This document shows positions 28,471 to 36,896 of a DNA stretch of 64,000 bases, piece by piece; the first letter of the stretch is position 1, and each line of letters begins with the position of its first letter. The notes beneath the pieces are model-generated. The model was not told the DNA's origin. It was given only the letters and a program-made list of their open reading frames with translations, and made no database searches. The position numbers were made by a program, and so were the translations under genes. Source of the stretch: an uncultured Collinsella sp. GTDB taxonomy: Bacteria > Actinomycetota > Coriobacteriia > Coriobacteriales > Coriobacteriaceae. The stretch spans positions 18,310 through 82,309 of the forward strand of contig CAADTZ010000019.1 in the NCBI GenBank assembly GCA_900752015.1, written 5' to 3'.

Positions 28471-29601
28471 CTAGGCGCGGTGCCAGTCGGTCAGGCAGGC
28501 ATCGAGGGAGGCGATGAGCGCATCCTTGTCCATGTGACGGCCGATGATGCACAAGCTCGTCATACGGTCGCCCGTCTCGTCGTCCCAAATCTGCATGATT
28601 TCGGGGTTCTCGTCGATGATCTTTTGCTTCTCGCCCTCGGGCGCCGAGTCGACAAACAGGCCGTTCTCCATCAGACGCATCTGGTGGCCGGCCTGCTCAA
28701 ACATGTAGCACATGTCCGGATCGCCGGTCTGCCACAGCGGGCCCTTGACGCGGATGACCTCGTCGGGCCACTCCTGCTCAACAAAATCGGTGAACTTCTG
28801 CAGGTCAAACGGCTTGCGGCGCGAGTACACAAAGGTCTCGATGTCGTACTCGAGCACCTCGGGGTCGTCGTGCTCCTCGGGATGCTCCATGGCCTCGATC
28901 CAGGCGGCGGAGTTGTAGGCACGCATAAAGTCGAAGCGGTCGGTGTCGAGCAGCTCCTCCATGGGGACCTCGCCGTTTTGGGCCTCGACGATCACGGCGT
29001 CTTTCTGCAGGCTGCGCACGATGGCCTTGAGCTCGGCGATCTGCTCAGGGCTCACGGTATCGGTCTTGTTGAGGATCAGCGTGGAGCAAAACTCGATCTG
29101 CTGGATGAGCAGGCTCTCGATGTCGTCCTCGTCGATATCCTCGGCCAGCAGGTCGCGGCCGCCGTTGAACTCGTCGTACATGCGGGCGCAGTCGACCACG
29201 GCCACGATGTTGTCGAGCGCGAGCTTGGGCTCGCCGCCCACCTTGGCCTCGTCGCAGAAGCTCGAGATGGTGTAGGCGATGGGGATAGGCTCGCAAATGC
29301 CCGAAGCCTCGATGATGATGTAGTCGAAGTTGCCCGAATCGGCGATGCCCTGCAGCTGGTTAGCAAGGTCGTCCGAAAGCGTGCAGCAGATGCAGCCGTT
29401 GGTGAGCGGGATGAGGTCGTCGGTCTCGGAAAGGCCGCCGTCGGCGATAAGGCTGGCATCGACGTTGATCTCGCCGATATCGTTGACGATCACGGCGGCG
29501 CGGATGCCGCCGTCGTTAGCGAGGATGTGGTTGAGCAGTGTGGTCTTGCCGGCACCGAGGTAGCCGGTAAGCATGATGATCTTCACGGGTTTGTTGGGCA
29601 T
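28471..29601 (-). CDS. COG0523/CobW-family GTPase (putative metallochaperone)
   Basis: A 376-residue G3E GTPase with Walker A GYLGAGKTTLLNHI, metal-binding CxCC motif GCICCTL, ASGICEP and NKTD, followed by a CobW C-terminal domain. Family members insert or deliver zinc, cobalt or iron. An unusually acidic central stretch (EDIDEDDIES, EEHDDPE) is present, while a His-rich loop common to zinc chaperones is absent. ATG 29601 follows AAAGGAGG; an ATG seven codons earlier lies upstream of this site. Confidence 0.87.
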   Translation of the reverse strand: MPNKPVKIIMLTGYLGAGKTTLLNHILANDGGIRAAVIVNDIGEINVDASLIADGGLSETDDLIPLTNGCICCTLSDDLANQLQGIADSGNFDYIIIEASGICEPIPIAYTISSFCDEAKVGGEPKLALDNIVAVVDCARMYDEFNGGRDLLAEDIDEDDIESLLIQQIEFCSTLILNKTDTVSPEQIAELKAIVRSLQKDAVIVEAQNGEVPMEELLDTDRFDFMRAYNSAAWIEAMEHPEEHDDPEVLEYDIETFVYSRRKPFDLQKFTDFVEQEWPDEVIRVKGPLWQTGDPDMCYMFEQAGHQMRLMENGLFVDSAPEGEKQKIIDENPEIMQIWDDETGDRMTSLCIIGRHMDKDALIASLDACLTDWHRA

Positions 29602-29687
29602 GTGCCCTCCTTTGTTAGACATGGCTTACAGTTGAATCATATGCCAAACGCCTGCTCTTATACCCACGCGCTGGCAAATAACACAGG

Positions 29688-30029
29688 CTACTCCCAGGCT
29701 CCCCATACATCGGGGCAATAACCGACGGTGGCCTTTTTGCCGTTGCGCACGATGGGCTCGGCCAAGACCTGCTGATTCTCGATTAGCTTGTCGAAGCGCT
29801 GGCTAGAGGTGAGGTGCTGGATGAGTGCGAGCGTTTCCTCGTCCTTGGCTTTGGGGTTGAGCAGCTTGTCGATGCCGCCGACCGCCTGCATCACGCTCGT
29901 GAGCTCGCCCTTGCTCATCTCCTTTTCCTTAAGGTCGATAAACTGCACCTTAATGCGGCGCTCCTTAAAATAACGCTGAGCCTTCTTGGTATCGAAAGAC
30001 TTTTTGGTGCCAAAAATTTGCACGTTCAT
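29688..30029 (-). CDS. ArsC/Spx-family (YffB-like) protein
   Basis: A 113-residue thioredoxin-fold protein. The usual ArsC/Spx N-terminal redox Cys is absent: the loop reads FGTKKSFDTKKAQRYF, with Ser in place of Cys. The family motif EPIVRNGKKATVGY (like RPI/VRNGKxxxVGY) is kept. It is therefore unlikely to be an arsenate reductase and more likely a binding or regulatory member. It lies 17 bases downstream of the FMN-reductase gene and shares its transcript. Confidence 0.75.
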   Translation of the reverse strand: MNVQIFGTKKSFDTKKAQRYFKERRIKVQFIDLKEKEMSKGELTSVMQAVGGIDKLLNPKAKDEETLALIQHLTSSQRFDKLIENQQVLAEPIVRNGKKATVGYCPDVWGAWE

Positions 30030-30046
30030 GTATTTGTTCCGCCGTT

Positions 30047-30670
30047 CTACCTGATGAAGTTGGTGCGCTCGCGATCGGCTTCGGGGGCTTCGATGCCGGC
30101 GGCCTGTCCTGCCTCGATACAATGCAGGAGCCAGGCCATGTTCTTGCCGATGTTGCGCATGGTGGCCAGGCCCTCGGCGTCCTGGGCGGCCTCGCCCGGC
30201 ATGGCGCCAAACACGTTGTTCCAGTACGTGGAAGCAACCACGGGCATCTGGTTGATGGTGAAGTACTTATTGAGCACGTCGAAGGTGGTCGACGTGCCGC
30301 CGCGACGGGCAACGGCGACGGCAGCGCCCGGCTTGTGTGCAAAGGCTTTGCTGCCGGCATAGAATGCGCGATCGAGGGCCGAAAGGATGCGTCCGCTGGG
30401 GTGCGCATAGTAGACGGGCGAGCCAAAGACAAAGCCATCTGCCTGCTCGGCGGCAGCGATCAGCTCGTTCACCACGTCATCGTCAAAGGTGCAGCGGCAA
30501 TCGAGCTTGCCGCACTGGCCGCAACCGATGCAATCGCGAATGGGCTTGGCGCCCAGCTGAAACACCTCGGTATCAATGCCTTCTGCATTAAGTTGCTCTG
30601 CGACCTCGGCGAGTGCGCGGGCGGTGTTGCCGTTTGCCTTGGGGCTGCCGTTGACCAAAAGAACCTTCAT
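30047..30670 (-). CDS. Flavodoxin-fold FMN reductase / iron-sulfur flavoprotein-like
   Basis: A 207-residue flavodoxin-fold protein with the FMN loop VNGSPKANGNTARAL, a GSPVYYAHPSGRILSALDR motif, and a Cys cluster CIGCGQCGKLDCRC near residue 50 that resembles the compact cluster of archaeal/clostridial iron-sulfur flavoproteins. It probably reduces flavins or quinone-like acceptors using ferredoxin or NAD(P)H. ATG 30670 is preferred over an adjacent GTG because of GGAG spacing. Confidence 0.82.
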   Translation of the reverse strand: MKVLLVNGSPKANGNTARALAEVAEQLNAEGIDTEVFQLGAKPIRDCIGCGQCGKLDCRCTFDDDVVNELIAAAEQADGFVFGSPVYYAHPSGRILSALDRAFYAGSKAFAHKPGAAVAVARRGGTSTTFDVLNKYFTINQMPVVASTYWNNVFGAMPGEAAQDAEGLATMRNIGKNMAWLLHCIEAGQAAGIEAPEADRERTNFIR

Positions 30671-30732
30671 CACAAACTCCCTCTGCTGTCGGTGACTTCT
30701 GCGGAGGATTATCGCACGAGAGGGCAGATGGC

Positions 30733-30777
30733 GTGGGGCGCGATGTGAAACGGCTTGTGTTTCACATCGCGCCCCAC
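30733..30777. repeat. Perfect 19-bp-arm palindrome
   Basis: GTGGGGCGCGATGTGAAAC and its exact complement are separated by 7 nt. It begins four bases after the stop of the GGDEF gene (minus strand) and ends in the upstream region of the FMN reductase gene. It lacks a T-tract, so it is either an unusual terminator or a REP-like element. Confidence 0.7.
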
Positions 30778-30781
30778 AACG

Positions 30782-32311
30782 CTAGTCCAGCTTGGTGCCC
30801 GGTACTTGCGGTGCCTCTATAAGCCGCGCTTTGAGCTCGTTCAAAATGGAAACGGGCTGACGGTCGACGCCGTCCAGATGGAGCGTGGCCACGCGAATGG
30901 GCGGCTGATATTCAAGCGAGCCGATGAGCACGGGAGAACCCAAGAACCGTTCGATGTCGCCTGCGATCTCATCGATTGCCTCGGGGCCGAGCTCATCGAA
31001 GAGTGCCACGAACGTTGGTCCCGTCGAGCGGAACAGGCGGCCCTTGCCGCGCGAACAATCCATGAGGCAGGCGGCGCTTTCGGCGAGCACGCGGTCGCCT
31101 GCATCGAATCCAAAGCGGGCATTGACCTCGGCGATATCGTCGACCTTAATGGCAATAAAGCCTGCCTCGTGCGGCACGTGGCGCATCTCTCCAATAGCGT
31201 TGACCAGTGCGTGGACATCGCCCAGGCCCGTTACCGAGTCGGTCGTATCCGCTAGGCTTCGGTTGACGATAATGCCCACATACATGCTGGGCTCGGTATC
31301 GGTGCCGTCCAAGCGGTAGCCCGTGCAGTCGCAAAGCACGTACGCTCCGGTGGCATCCATTACGCGATACTGCATGTAGTGGAAGTGCCACGTGCTGTTT
31401 ATCACCATGTCGAGCTCGGCGCGTACGTTGTCGCGGTCCTCGGGATGAACGCGGGCGAGCCACATGTCGAGTGAGTTAAAAGGGTGCTGGGAGGGCAGGT
31501 CAAAATCGCGCACGGCGTTAACCGACCATTGCGATTCGCCCGTATCGAGATTGAGGATAAAGGGATAGCGCGTCTCGGAGCTCATGGAGATCGCTTGGAA
31601 CACTCGGTCGTTGCAGGGAAGCTGATCGACGATTGGGCGTTGCGGCGCGTCATCGTCTTTCGGTTGCTGCACACGATGCATAAGCTTATAGCGATACATC
31701 TTGCGATCGGCATCCATCGTCATCTGGCGACGCGTGTCGCCAGCAAGTGGATCGACGCGCGAGCAGCCAAAGCTAAAGCTGCCGATCATGGGCGCCTTGC
31801 CACCTGAGCTCGCCTCGATCAGTCCGGTACGTACCTGCTCCAAGCGCTGCTCGAGTTCAGTCTCGTTTGCGGAGAGCGAGATGAGCACAAACTCGTCTCC
31901 ACCGATACGGAACAGCATCTCATCGTGCTCCATGGTTTCGGAGAGCGTGCGGCAGATGCCCAGAATATAGCGATTGCCTTCGGCGTGGCCAAACCTATCA
32001 TTGCAATGCTTGAGATGGTCGATGTCAATATAGGCGCAGGTGAAGGGGTCGCCATTGCGCCAGAGTTGCTCGACGTGACGGTCGAATCCGTTGCGGTTGC
32101 CCAAGTTGGTGAGCGGATCGATATAGGCGTTGCGCTCAAGCAGCTGGCGCTCTTGTTGCAGGATGGCATGCGTCTTTTGCAGTTGCTCACCAACGGCGCG
32201 TAGTCCAGTGGGCAGCACGGCAACATCGAGTTCGGCGGTCGAGACGCCATTCGCAAGTCGCTGAAGATAGGCAATAATCGATTGCTCGCCCAGGCGATAT
32301 GACTCGTTCAT
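30782..32311 (-). CDS. Tandem-GGDEF protein (active-type GGDEF, PAS-like, degenerate GGDEF)
   Basis: A 509-residue cytoplasmic protein without membrane helices. A helical N-terminus is followed by a GGDEF domain (DPLTNLGNRNGFDRH, then RIGGDEF), so c-di-GMP synthesis is plausible. A PAS-fold region (WLARVHPEDRDNV ... YRVMDATGAYVLCDC) follows. The second GGDEF-like domain starts DSVTGLGDVHAL but its signature loop is STGPTFVALF, which cannot be catalytic. ATG 32311 follows AGGAGG. An EAL remnant lies next to it. Confidence 0.85.
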   Translation of the reverse strand: MNESYRLGEQSIIAYLQRLANGVSTAELDVAVLPTGLRAVGEQLQKTHAILQQERQLLERNAYIDPLTNLGNRNGFDRHVEQLWRNGDPFTCAYIDIDHLKHCNDRFGHAEGNRYILGICRTLSETMEHDEMLFRIGGDEFVLISLSANETELEQRLEQVRTGLIEASSGGKAPMIGSFSFGCSRVDPLAGDTRRQMTMDADRKMYRYKLMHRVQQPKDDDAPQRPIVDQLPCNDRVFQAISMSSETRYPFILNLDTGESQWSVNAVRDFDLPSQHPFNSLDMWLARVHPEDRDNVRAELDMVINSTWHFHYMQYRVMDATGAYVLCDCTGYRLDGTDTEPSMYVGIIVNRSLADTTDSVTGLGDVHALVNAIGEMRHVPHEAGFIAIKVDDIAEVNARFGFDAGDRVLAESAACLMDCSRGKGRLFRSTGPTFVALFDELGPEAIDEIAGDIERFLGSPVLIGSLEYQPPIRVATLHLDGVDRQPVSILNELKARLIEAPQVPGTKLD

Positions 32312-32349
32312 GATGGATAACCTCCTTGGGCGGAACAACGGTTTGTATC

Positions 32350-32380
32350 ATATCCCCAATTCGGTTTGAATTGGGGATAT
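32350..32380. repeat. AT-rich inverted repeat
   Basis: ATATCCCCAATTC/GAATTGGGGATAT, perfect 13-bp arms with a 5-nt loop. It lies between the GGDEF gene start and the EAL remnant. A further AATATCCCC half is at about 32400. It could be the terminator of the lost EAL gene or an operator of the GGDEF gene. Confidence 0.55.
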
Positions 32381-32438
32381 AAGTTAGCTAATGGAGACAA
32401 ATATCCCCTTCGACGGTGGCGTTTTGCGCGCGAGCGTA

Positions 32439-32735
32439 TCAGTTGTTATTGCCACCATCGAGCAATGCCTCAAAATTCTTCGCCGGCATGGGGCGGTAGT
32501 AGAGGAAGCCCTGAGCGTAGCGGGCGCCCATTTGTCGTAGCATGTTCGCCTGCTCATTTGTCTCGACGCCTTCGACCACGACGGGCAGATGGAGCGACTG
32601 CGCCATCTCGAGCATCGATGAAATGATTTGCGTGCTGCGGCCTTGATCGCCGTCGACGGGCGCAATCTGCCAAATGTGCTTGTCGAGCGTCACCATAAAG
32701 CCGCTTTCCTCGAGTGCGGGGATATGGGTGCACAT
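32439..32735 (-). pseudogene. Decayed EAL-domain phosphodiesterase remnant
   Basis: The frame encodes the C-terminal third of an EAL domain: LPVVVEGVETNEQANML, MGARYAQGFLYYRPMPA and FEALL match the end of the family. Upstream, LEESGFMVTLD (strand before the DFGTG loop) is joined after about 15 residues to RSTQIISSMLEMAQ, so about 25 residues holding the catalytic DD/FGxGYS region are deleted. The true N-terminal part including the EAL motif is missing altogether. It cannot be an active c-di-GMP phosphodiesterase. Confidence 0.75.
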
Positions 32736-32863
32736 GCTGTGGACGGCTATTATTCGACAGGCGGTAGCGCGACGATGCGATGTTCGATGAAAATGCGACT
32801 GAGACGATATATGTTGACGGGTATACTTGTTCCGTTTGAATTTGCGGGGACGGAGATGGTCGC

Positions 32864-33733
32864 ATGGCACAGTCAAATACGACGCGCACGGTGGGGCTGG
32901 CACTCGAGGGAGGCGGCTACCGCGGCATGTATACGGCGGGCGTGCTCGACGTATGGATGGAGCATGGCTTAACTTGCGACCATATGGTGGGTGTCTCGGC
33001 GGGCGCGGCGTTTGGCTACAACTTTAAATCGCGCCAGATCGGCCGCGCCATTCGCTACAACAAAGCCTATTGTGCCGATAAGCGCTATGCGAGCGTGACG
33101 AGCTGGTTGCGAACCGGCGACATGTTCAATGCCGATTTTGCCTATCACGAGGTGCCCATCGAGCGCGATCCCATCGATTTGGAGACATATCGCGCCTGCC
33201 CCATGCGGTTTACGTGCGTGTGTACCGATATCGAGACGGGCAAGGCCGTCTATCACGATCTGCCGTATGGCGACGAGCGCGATATCGAGTGGATCCGGGC
33301 GTCGTCGGCAATTCCCGTGGCGACGCGTCCCGTTGCTATTGACGGGCATAAGTATCTGGATGGTGGCGTGGCTGATTCTATTCCCAGCGCATGGCTGTTT
33401 GCGCAGGGGTATGACCGCAATATCGTGGTACTCACGCAGCCAGCGGGCTTTGTGAAGCAGCCCAACAGCGTGATGCCCATGCTGCGACGCGTGTTCCGTC
33501 ACTATCCGGAGTTTGTCGCAGCGCTTGAGCATCGGCATGAGGTCTACAATACCACGCTCGATGACCTGGCACGTCGCGAGGCTGCCGGCGAGATCTTTGT
33601 GGTGCGGCCGAGCGAATCGGTGAAGGTGCCGTCGCTGTGTCGCGAGCCCGATGAACTTGAACGCATCTACCAGATTGGTCGCCGCGATGCGGAGGCGACC
33701 TTGCCGGCACTGGAGGCATATCTGGCAGAGTAG
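32864..33733 (+). CDS. Patatin-like phospholipase family protein
   Basis: A 289-residue serine hydrolase. It shows the oxyanion loop EGGGYRGM at 15-22, nucleophile elbow GVSAG with Ser45, and the dyad Asp166 in LDGGVADS. It matches bacterial patatin group YjjU-like proteins (no signal peptide, cytoplasmic). A lipid substrate is likely but undefined. GGAG precedes ATG 32864. Confidence 0.9.
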   Translation: MAQSNTTRTVGLALEGGGYRGMYTAGVLDVWMEHGLTCDHMVGVSAGAAFGYNFKSRQIGRAIRYNKAYCADKRYASVTSWLRTGDMFNADFAYHEVPIERDPIDLETYRACPMRFTCVCTDIETGKAVYHDLPYGDERDIEWIRASSAIPVATRPVAIDGHKYLDGGVADSIPSAWLFAQGYDRNIVVLTQPAGFVKQPNSVMPMLRRVFRHYPEFVAALEHRHEVYNTTLDDLARREAAGEIFVVRPSESVKVPSLCREPDELERIYQIGRRDAEATLPALEAYLAE

Positions 33734-33756
33734 GGCAAACTGCCGCGTGCTCAGCG

Positions 33757-33801
33757 GAAAGCGCATCCCAGAATGGACGTCCAAACTGGGATGCGTTTTC
33801 C
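33757..33801 (+). terminator. Intrinsic terminator after the patatin gene
   Basis: A 15-bp stem GAAAGCGCATCCCAG/CTGGGATGCGTTTTC (with a short mismatch) ends in a TTTT stretch between convergent genes. Confidence 0.75.
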
Positions 33802-33845
33802 ATTGCTGAAGTTATGGGGCCGCGGAGCAACTGCTCGGCTTATGC

Positions 33846-34541
33846 CTATGCCTGCTGCCAGGTGTCTACGAGCTCCTTGGCCGCGGCGTAGGGGTCATCG
33901 GCGCTGCAGACGGCACTCACCACAAAGAAGCCGTCGACGCCGGTGGCCTTGAGCTGCGGAAGGTCGGCCGTCTTGACGCCGCCGCCCACCACGATGGGCA
34001 CGGGGCTTGCCGCATGGAGCGCGGCCAGGTCCTCAAAGCTCTTGGTGATGATAGAGCCGTCGGCCGCGCGTCCGCAGTCGCGCTTGGTCTCGGTCTCGTG
34101 GAGTGGGCCGATGCCAAGGTAGTCGACCAAACTCATATCGGCGGTCTTGACGTACTCGAGCATCTCCTCGCAACGGGCCGAAAGGCCCACGATGGCGTCG
34201 GGGCCCAGCAACTTGCGACAGACCTCGACGGGAATATCGCTTTGGCCCACGTGCACACCGTCGACAGCAATACCCTGCTCGCGTGCGGCAAGCACACAGT
34301 CCAGACGGTCGTCGATCAGCAAGGCGACCTGACCGGTCTTGCCGGCCTGAGCGATTGCCTGCGCGGCGTCGCCGGTCAGCGCAATGATCTCGCGGGCGCT
34401 TGCCACCTTGGAGCGCACCTGGATGCAGGTAAAGCCGGCGTCGAGCGCCTGGGCCACCACATCGCCCACGGGGCGCCCGAGCGTGTTTTCGGGGCCGAGT
34501 ACCAGATAGGCCGAGATATCAAGGTTGTCGCGGATGCTCAT
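33846..34541 (-). CDS. thiE: Thiamine-phosphate synthase
   Basis: A 231-residue TIM-barrel enzyme that joins HMP-PP and thiazole phosphate. Motifs include IQVRSK, LLIDDRLD, GVHVGQSD, LGIGPLHETETKRD and the phosphate-binding PIVVGGGV. It overlaps the preceding gene by 4 bases and is the last gene of the TPP-controlled operon. Confidence 0.93.
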   Translation of the reverse strand: MSIRDNLDISAYLVLGPENTLGRPVGDVVAQALDAGFTCIQVRSKVASAREIIALTGDAAQAIAQAGKTGQVALLIDDRLDCVLAAREQGIAVDGVHVGQSDIPVEVCRKLLGPDAIVGLSARCEEMLEYVKTADMSLVDYLGIGPLHETETKRDCGRAADGSIITKSFEDLAALHAASPVPIVVGGGVKTADLPQLKATGVDGFFVVSAVCSADDPYAAAKELVDTWQQA

Positions 34542-34879
34542 CGTGCTTCCTCCTGCTTTTTGATCTGTGCTTCCATGCGCTCGAGTTTGCCGGTCATGGT
34601 GTCGGTAAATCCGGGTCGAATATCGGCTTTGAGCACGACTTCGGTGCGGATGCCCTTGCTCGCCAACACAAAGGTTGCGTCGCGCACGACCTGCATGACC
34701 TCGTCCCAGTCGCCCTCGATCTCGGTGAACATGGAGGTGGTGCGGTTGGGCAGGCCGCTCTCGCGAATGACACGCACGACCTCGGCGACCTCGGCGGATA
34801 GCTCATCGCCGGTGCCGCACGGGGCGATGGCCACGGCGACGAGCGTGTTCATGCCGGCATTGGTTGCGGGCTCGGACAT
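34538..34879 (-). CDS. Thiamine-binding protein (MTH1187/YkoF-like, PF01910)
   Basis: A 113-residue ferredoxin-like-fold protein. It has the family pattern AVAIAPCGTGDELSAEVAEVV, FTEIEGDWDEVMQVV and a conserved GIRTEVVLKADIRPG. Its family binds thiamine or its HMP moiety. Its position between thiM and thiE supports a role in handling thiamine precursors. The start follows GAGGAGG; the start is 3 bases after the thiM stop. Confidence 0.85.
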   Translation of the reverse strand: MSEPATNAGMNTLVAVAIAPCGTGDELSAEVAEVVRVIRESGLPNRTTSMFTEIEGDWDEVMQVVRDATFVLASKGIRTEVVLKADIRPGFTDTMTGKLERMEAQIKKQEEAR

Positions 34880-34882
34880 GGC

Positions 34883-35722
34883 CTATGCCTCCTCGAGCTC
34901 GAGTCGGTTATCGGCGATGTCTTGGGCGGTTGCGCGGTAGAGCTCGTCGATAAAGGCGACCTTAAAGCTTGCCGGGGCGTCGGCGACAGCGGCGGCACGC
35001 GTGCCGGCCACGTTGTAGACGGCGGTGCCGCAGACGGCTGCCGTAAACGGGTCGGCGGCGCAGGCGTACACGGCCAGCACGCCGCCCTGCGAGCAGCCGC
35101 AGCCGGTGATCTTGGACATGAGCGGGCTGCCACCGTGGGACTTGGCCACCGTCGTGCCGTCGGTGATCAGGTCGACTTCGCCCGAGACCACAACGGCGCC
35201 ACCGGTGTGGCGAGCGAGCGCCACGGCGGCATCGCGGGCGGCGTCGACCGTGTCGGTGGTATCGACACCACGCACGCGGCTCAGATCAGCCGCCTCGCCC
35301 TCAAGACCCCACAGGCCGGCGAGTGCGATAATCTCGGAGGCGTTGCCGCGCACGATGGCGGGCTTGTACTGCTTGAGCTCGTTTACCAGCTGGGTGCGCA
35401 GGCTGCCGATACCCAGGCCCACCGGATCGAGCACCCAGGGCTTGCCGGCGTCGTGTGCCGCCTTCGCCGCGCGGGGAATCGTCTGCTCGTAGATAGGGAA
35501 GAGCGTGCCCATGTTGAGATAGATGGCGCCGCCGCCGGCAACGAGCGCTTCGCCCTCGTCGGGCAGATAGACCATGGCGGCCGATCCGCCCACGGCGAGC
35601 TGTGCGTTGGCGACAAAGTCGATCGTCACCGTGTTGGTGATGGAGCCGGCCATCGGATTGGTGGCGCGAATTTCCTCTACGGCCTTGACCATATGTTGCT
35701 TAAGCTGTTCCGAATCAATCAC
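34883..35722 (-). CDS. thiM: Hydroxyethylthiazole kinase
   Basis: A 279-residue ribokinase-like enzyme that phosphorylates 4-methyl-5-hydroxyethylthiazole, a salvage step for thiamine. Motifs: NPMAGSITNTVTIDFVAN, WVLDPVGLG, IVRGNASEI and catalytic KITGCGCSQGG. The start is GTG 35722, preceded by AAGGAGG at 8-nt spacing. The frame continues upstream through the terminator and riboswitch but that part is not coding. First gene of the thi operon. Confidence 0.92.
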   Translation of the reverse strand: MIDSEQLKQHMVKAVEEIRATNPMAGSITNTVTIDFVANAQLAVGGSAAMVYLPDEGEALVAGGGAIYLNMGTLFPIYEQTIPRAAKAAHDAGKPWVLDPVGLGIGSLRTQLVNELKQYKPAIVRGNASEIIALAGLWGLEGEAADLSRVRGVDTTDTVDAARDAAVALARHTGGAVVVSGEVDLITDGTTVAKSHGGSPLMSKITGCGCSQGGVLAVYACAADPFTAAVCGTAVYNVAGTRAAAVADAPASFKVAFIDELYRATAQDIADNRLELEEA

Positions 35723-35744
35723 TGCACATGCCTCCTTGGCATAG

Positions 35745-35774
35745 AAAAGGGGCGCTGTGCATAGACAGCGCCCC
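35745..35774 (-). terminator. Terminator of the TPP riboswitch expression platform
   Basis: On the minus strand a 10-bp stem GGGGCGCTGT/ACAGCGCCCC is directly followed by TTTTC, between the aptamer and the thiM start. TPP binding should favour this hairpin and stop transcription. Confidence 0.85.
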
Positions 35775-35788
35775 TGTAAAGGCGGCAT

Positions 35789-35877
35789 GCTCCCTACGCC
35801 AGCATTAACTGACAGGTTCAAAGGATTGGGCCCCATGCCCTCTCAGCCTTGTGGTTTGCACCGCCGGCACTCCCGCA
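35789..35877 (-). ncRNA. TPP riboswitch aptamer (THI element)
   Basis: On the minus strand the conserved THI-box pieces appear in order: CGGGAGTGCCG, GGCTGAGAGGGC, CCTTTGAACCTGTC, TTAATGCTGGCGTAGGGA. A terminator hairpin and thiM follow. It controls the thiM / thiamine-binding / thiE operon by premature termination. Confidence 0.93.
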
Positions 35878-35906
35878 TCGAATCTGTTGTTCCCTATACT
35901 AGCGCA

Positions 35907-35939
35907 CCTGCCAAAAAGGGACAGGTTTATTTTGGCAGG
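35907..35939. repeat. GGGACAG-containing palindromic element
   Basis: Perfect 10-bp arms CCTGCCAAAA/TTTTGGCAGG enclose AGGGACAGGTTTA. The arms differ from the other GGGACAG elements while the core is shared, so it is a diverged member of the same class. It lies just downstream of the riboswitch promoter region and 38 bases before the HAD gene. Confidence 0.65.
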
Positions 35940-35977
35940 TCGTTACAATAGGTAGGACCGATACGAATGGGGGCCTT

Positions 35978-36886
35978 ATGATTAAACTTGTGCTGACCGA
36001 TATGGACGATACACTGATTCCAGCCGGGCATGACGGCGCCAGCGACTACGCCATTGAGGGTATTCATGCCATGCAGGCGGCGGGTCTGCACTTTGGGCCG
36101 GTTTCGGGTCGTCAGCCGTCCGCGATGGGCTGGATGTTCAAAAACCGTTCCGAGTGTTTTTCGACCGGTGCGTTCTGTAACGGCCAGGTGATGTTTGTCG
36201 ACGGCGAAGTAGTCGCCTCGCGCGCAATCGACAACGATGCTCTGATGCGTTTGGCCGACTATCTGGAGCAAGAGACCGACGATACATTTCTAAAAGTCTA
36301 CAGCCTGGGCGATGACTTTTGGGGCAACGATGCCTATTGCGTGACGAGCAATCCCGAGCGTGTGCGTCGCGCTATGGAGTCGGGCGGCAATGCGTGGCTC
36401 AAAGGCGAAGAGGCCCCGTGCCGTCCCGTCGTCGATGACGCGTCGGTGTTTAAGGCGAATATCTGGAGTGCCCGTTCGCGTGAGGAGCTCGCGGAGCTAC
36501 GCGAGCGCGTTGCCGCTGAGGTGCCGGAACTCTCGCTCGTGTTTCCCAACAACCGAGTGCGCCTGTTCGACATCCTTCCGGATGGTTGGGACAAGGGCTG
36601 CGCTGCGCTGGAGCTGGCGCGCGCCTTGGGCCTGACGCCCGACGAGGTGGCCGTATTCGGCGATTCCGATAACGATCTGCCCATGATCGATGCCGTTCCC
36701 AACTCCGTTGCAGTCGCCAATGCCAATGAGGCCGTCACGGCTGCCGCGCGCTGGCATATCGGCGCCGCGGCAGATGATGCGGTCGCCGGGGCTCTGCATC
36801 AGATTGCCGCCTGCGCCGCGACGGGGGAGATGCCGCCGTTTATGCGTCAGGAGGGTGCAGCCGACGCGAATTTCGCGAACAGCTAA
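35978..36886 (+). CDS. HAD-superfamily hydrolase, Cof type
   Basis: A 302-residue phosphatase. The nucleophile motif TDMDDTLIPAG is at 7-17, the cap is the Cof (type IIB) kind, and the Mg motif VFGDSDNDLPMI is near 224-236. The usual lysine lies in a DGWDKGCAAL stretch. Cof phosphatases dephosphorylate sugar or nucleotide phosphates; no specific substrate can be read. Overall about 30 residues longer than the norm, with an acidic/Ala-rich tail. Confidence 0.87.
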   Translation: MIKLVLTDMDDTLIPAGHDGASDYAIEGIHAMQAAGLHFGPVSGRQPSAMGWMFKNRSECFSTGAFCNGQVMFVDGEVVASRAIDNDALMRLADYLEQETDDTFLKVYSLGDDFWGNDAYCVTSNPERVRRAMESGGNAWLKGEEAPCRPVVDDASVFKANIWSARSREELAELRERVAAEVPELSLVFPNNRVRLFDILPDGWDKGCAALELARALGLTPDEVAVFGDSDNDLPMIDAVPNSVAVANANEAVTAAARWHIGAAADDAVAGALHQIAACAATGEMPPFMRQEGAADANFANS

Positions 36887-36896
36887 GGAGACAGCC

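Noticed and set aside
30733..30777. Plain rho-independent terminator for the GGDEF gene
   Set aside because: Perfect 19-bp arms but no T-tract on either strand; left as a REP-like palindrome instead.
32439..32903. Intact EAL phosphodiesterase gene
   Set aside because: The frame only covers the C-terminal part and has an internal deletion; there is no N-terminal EAL motif.
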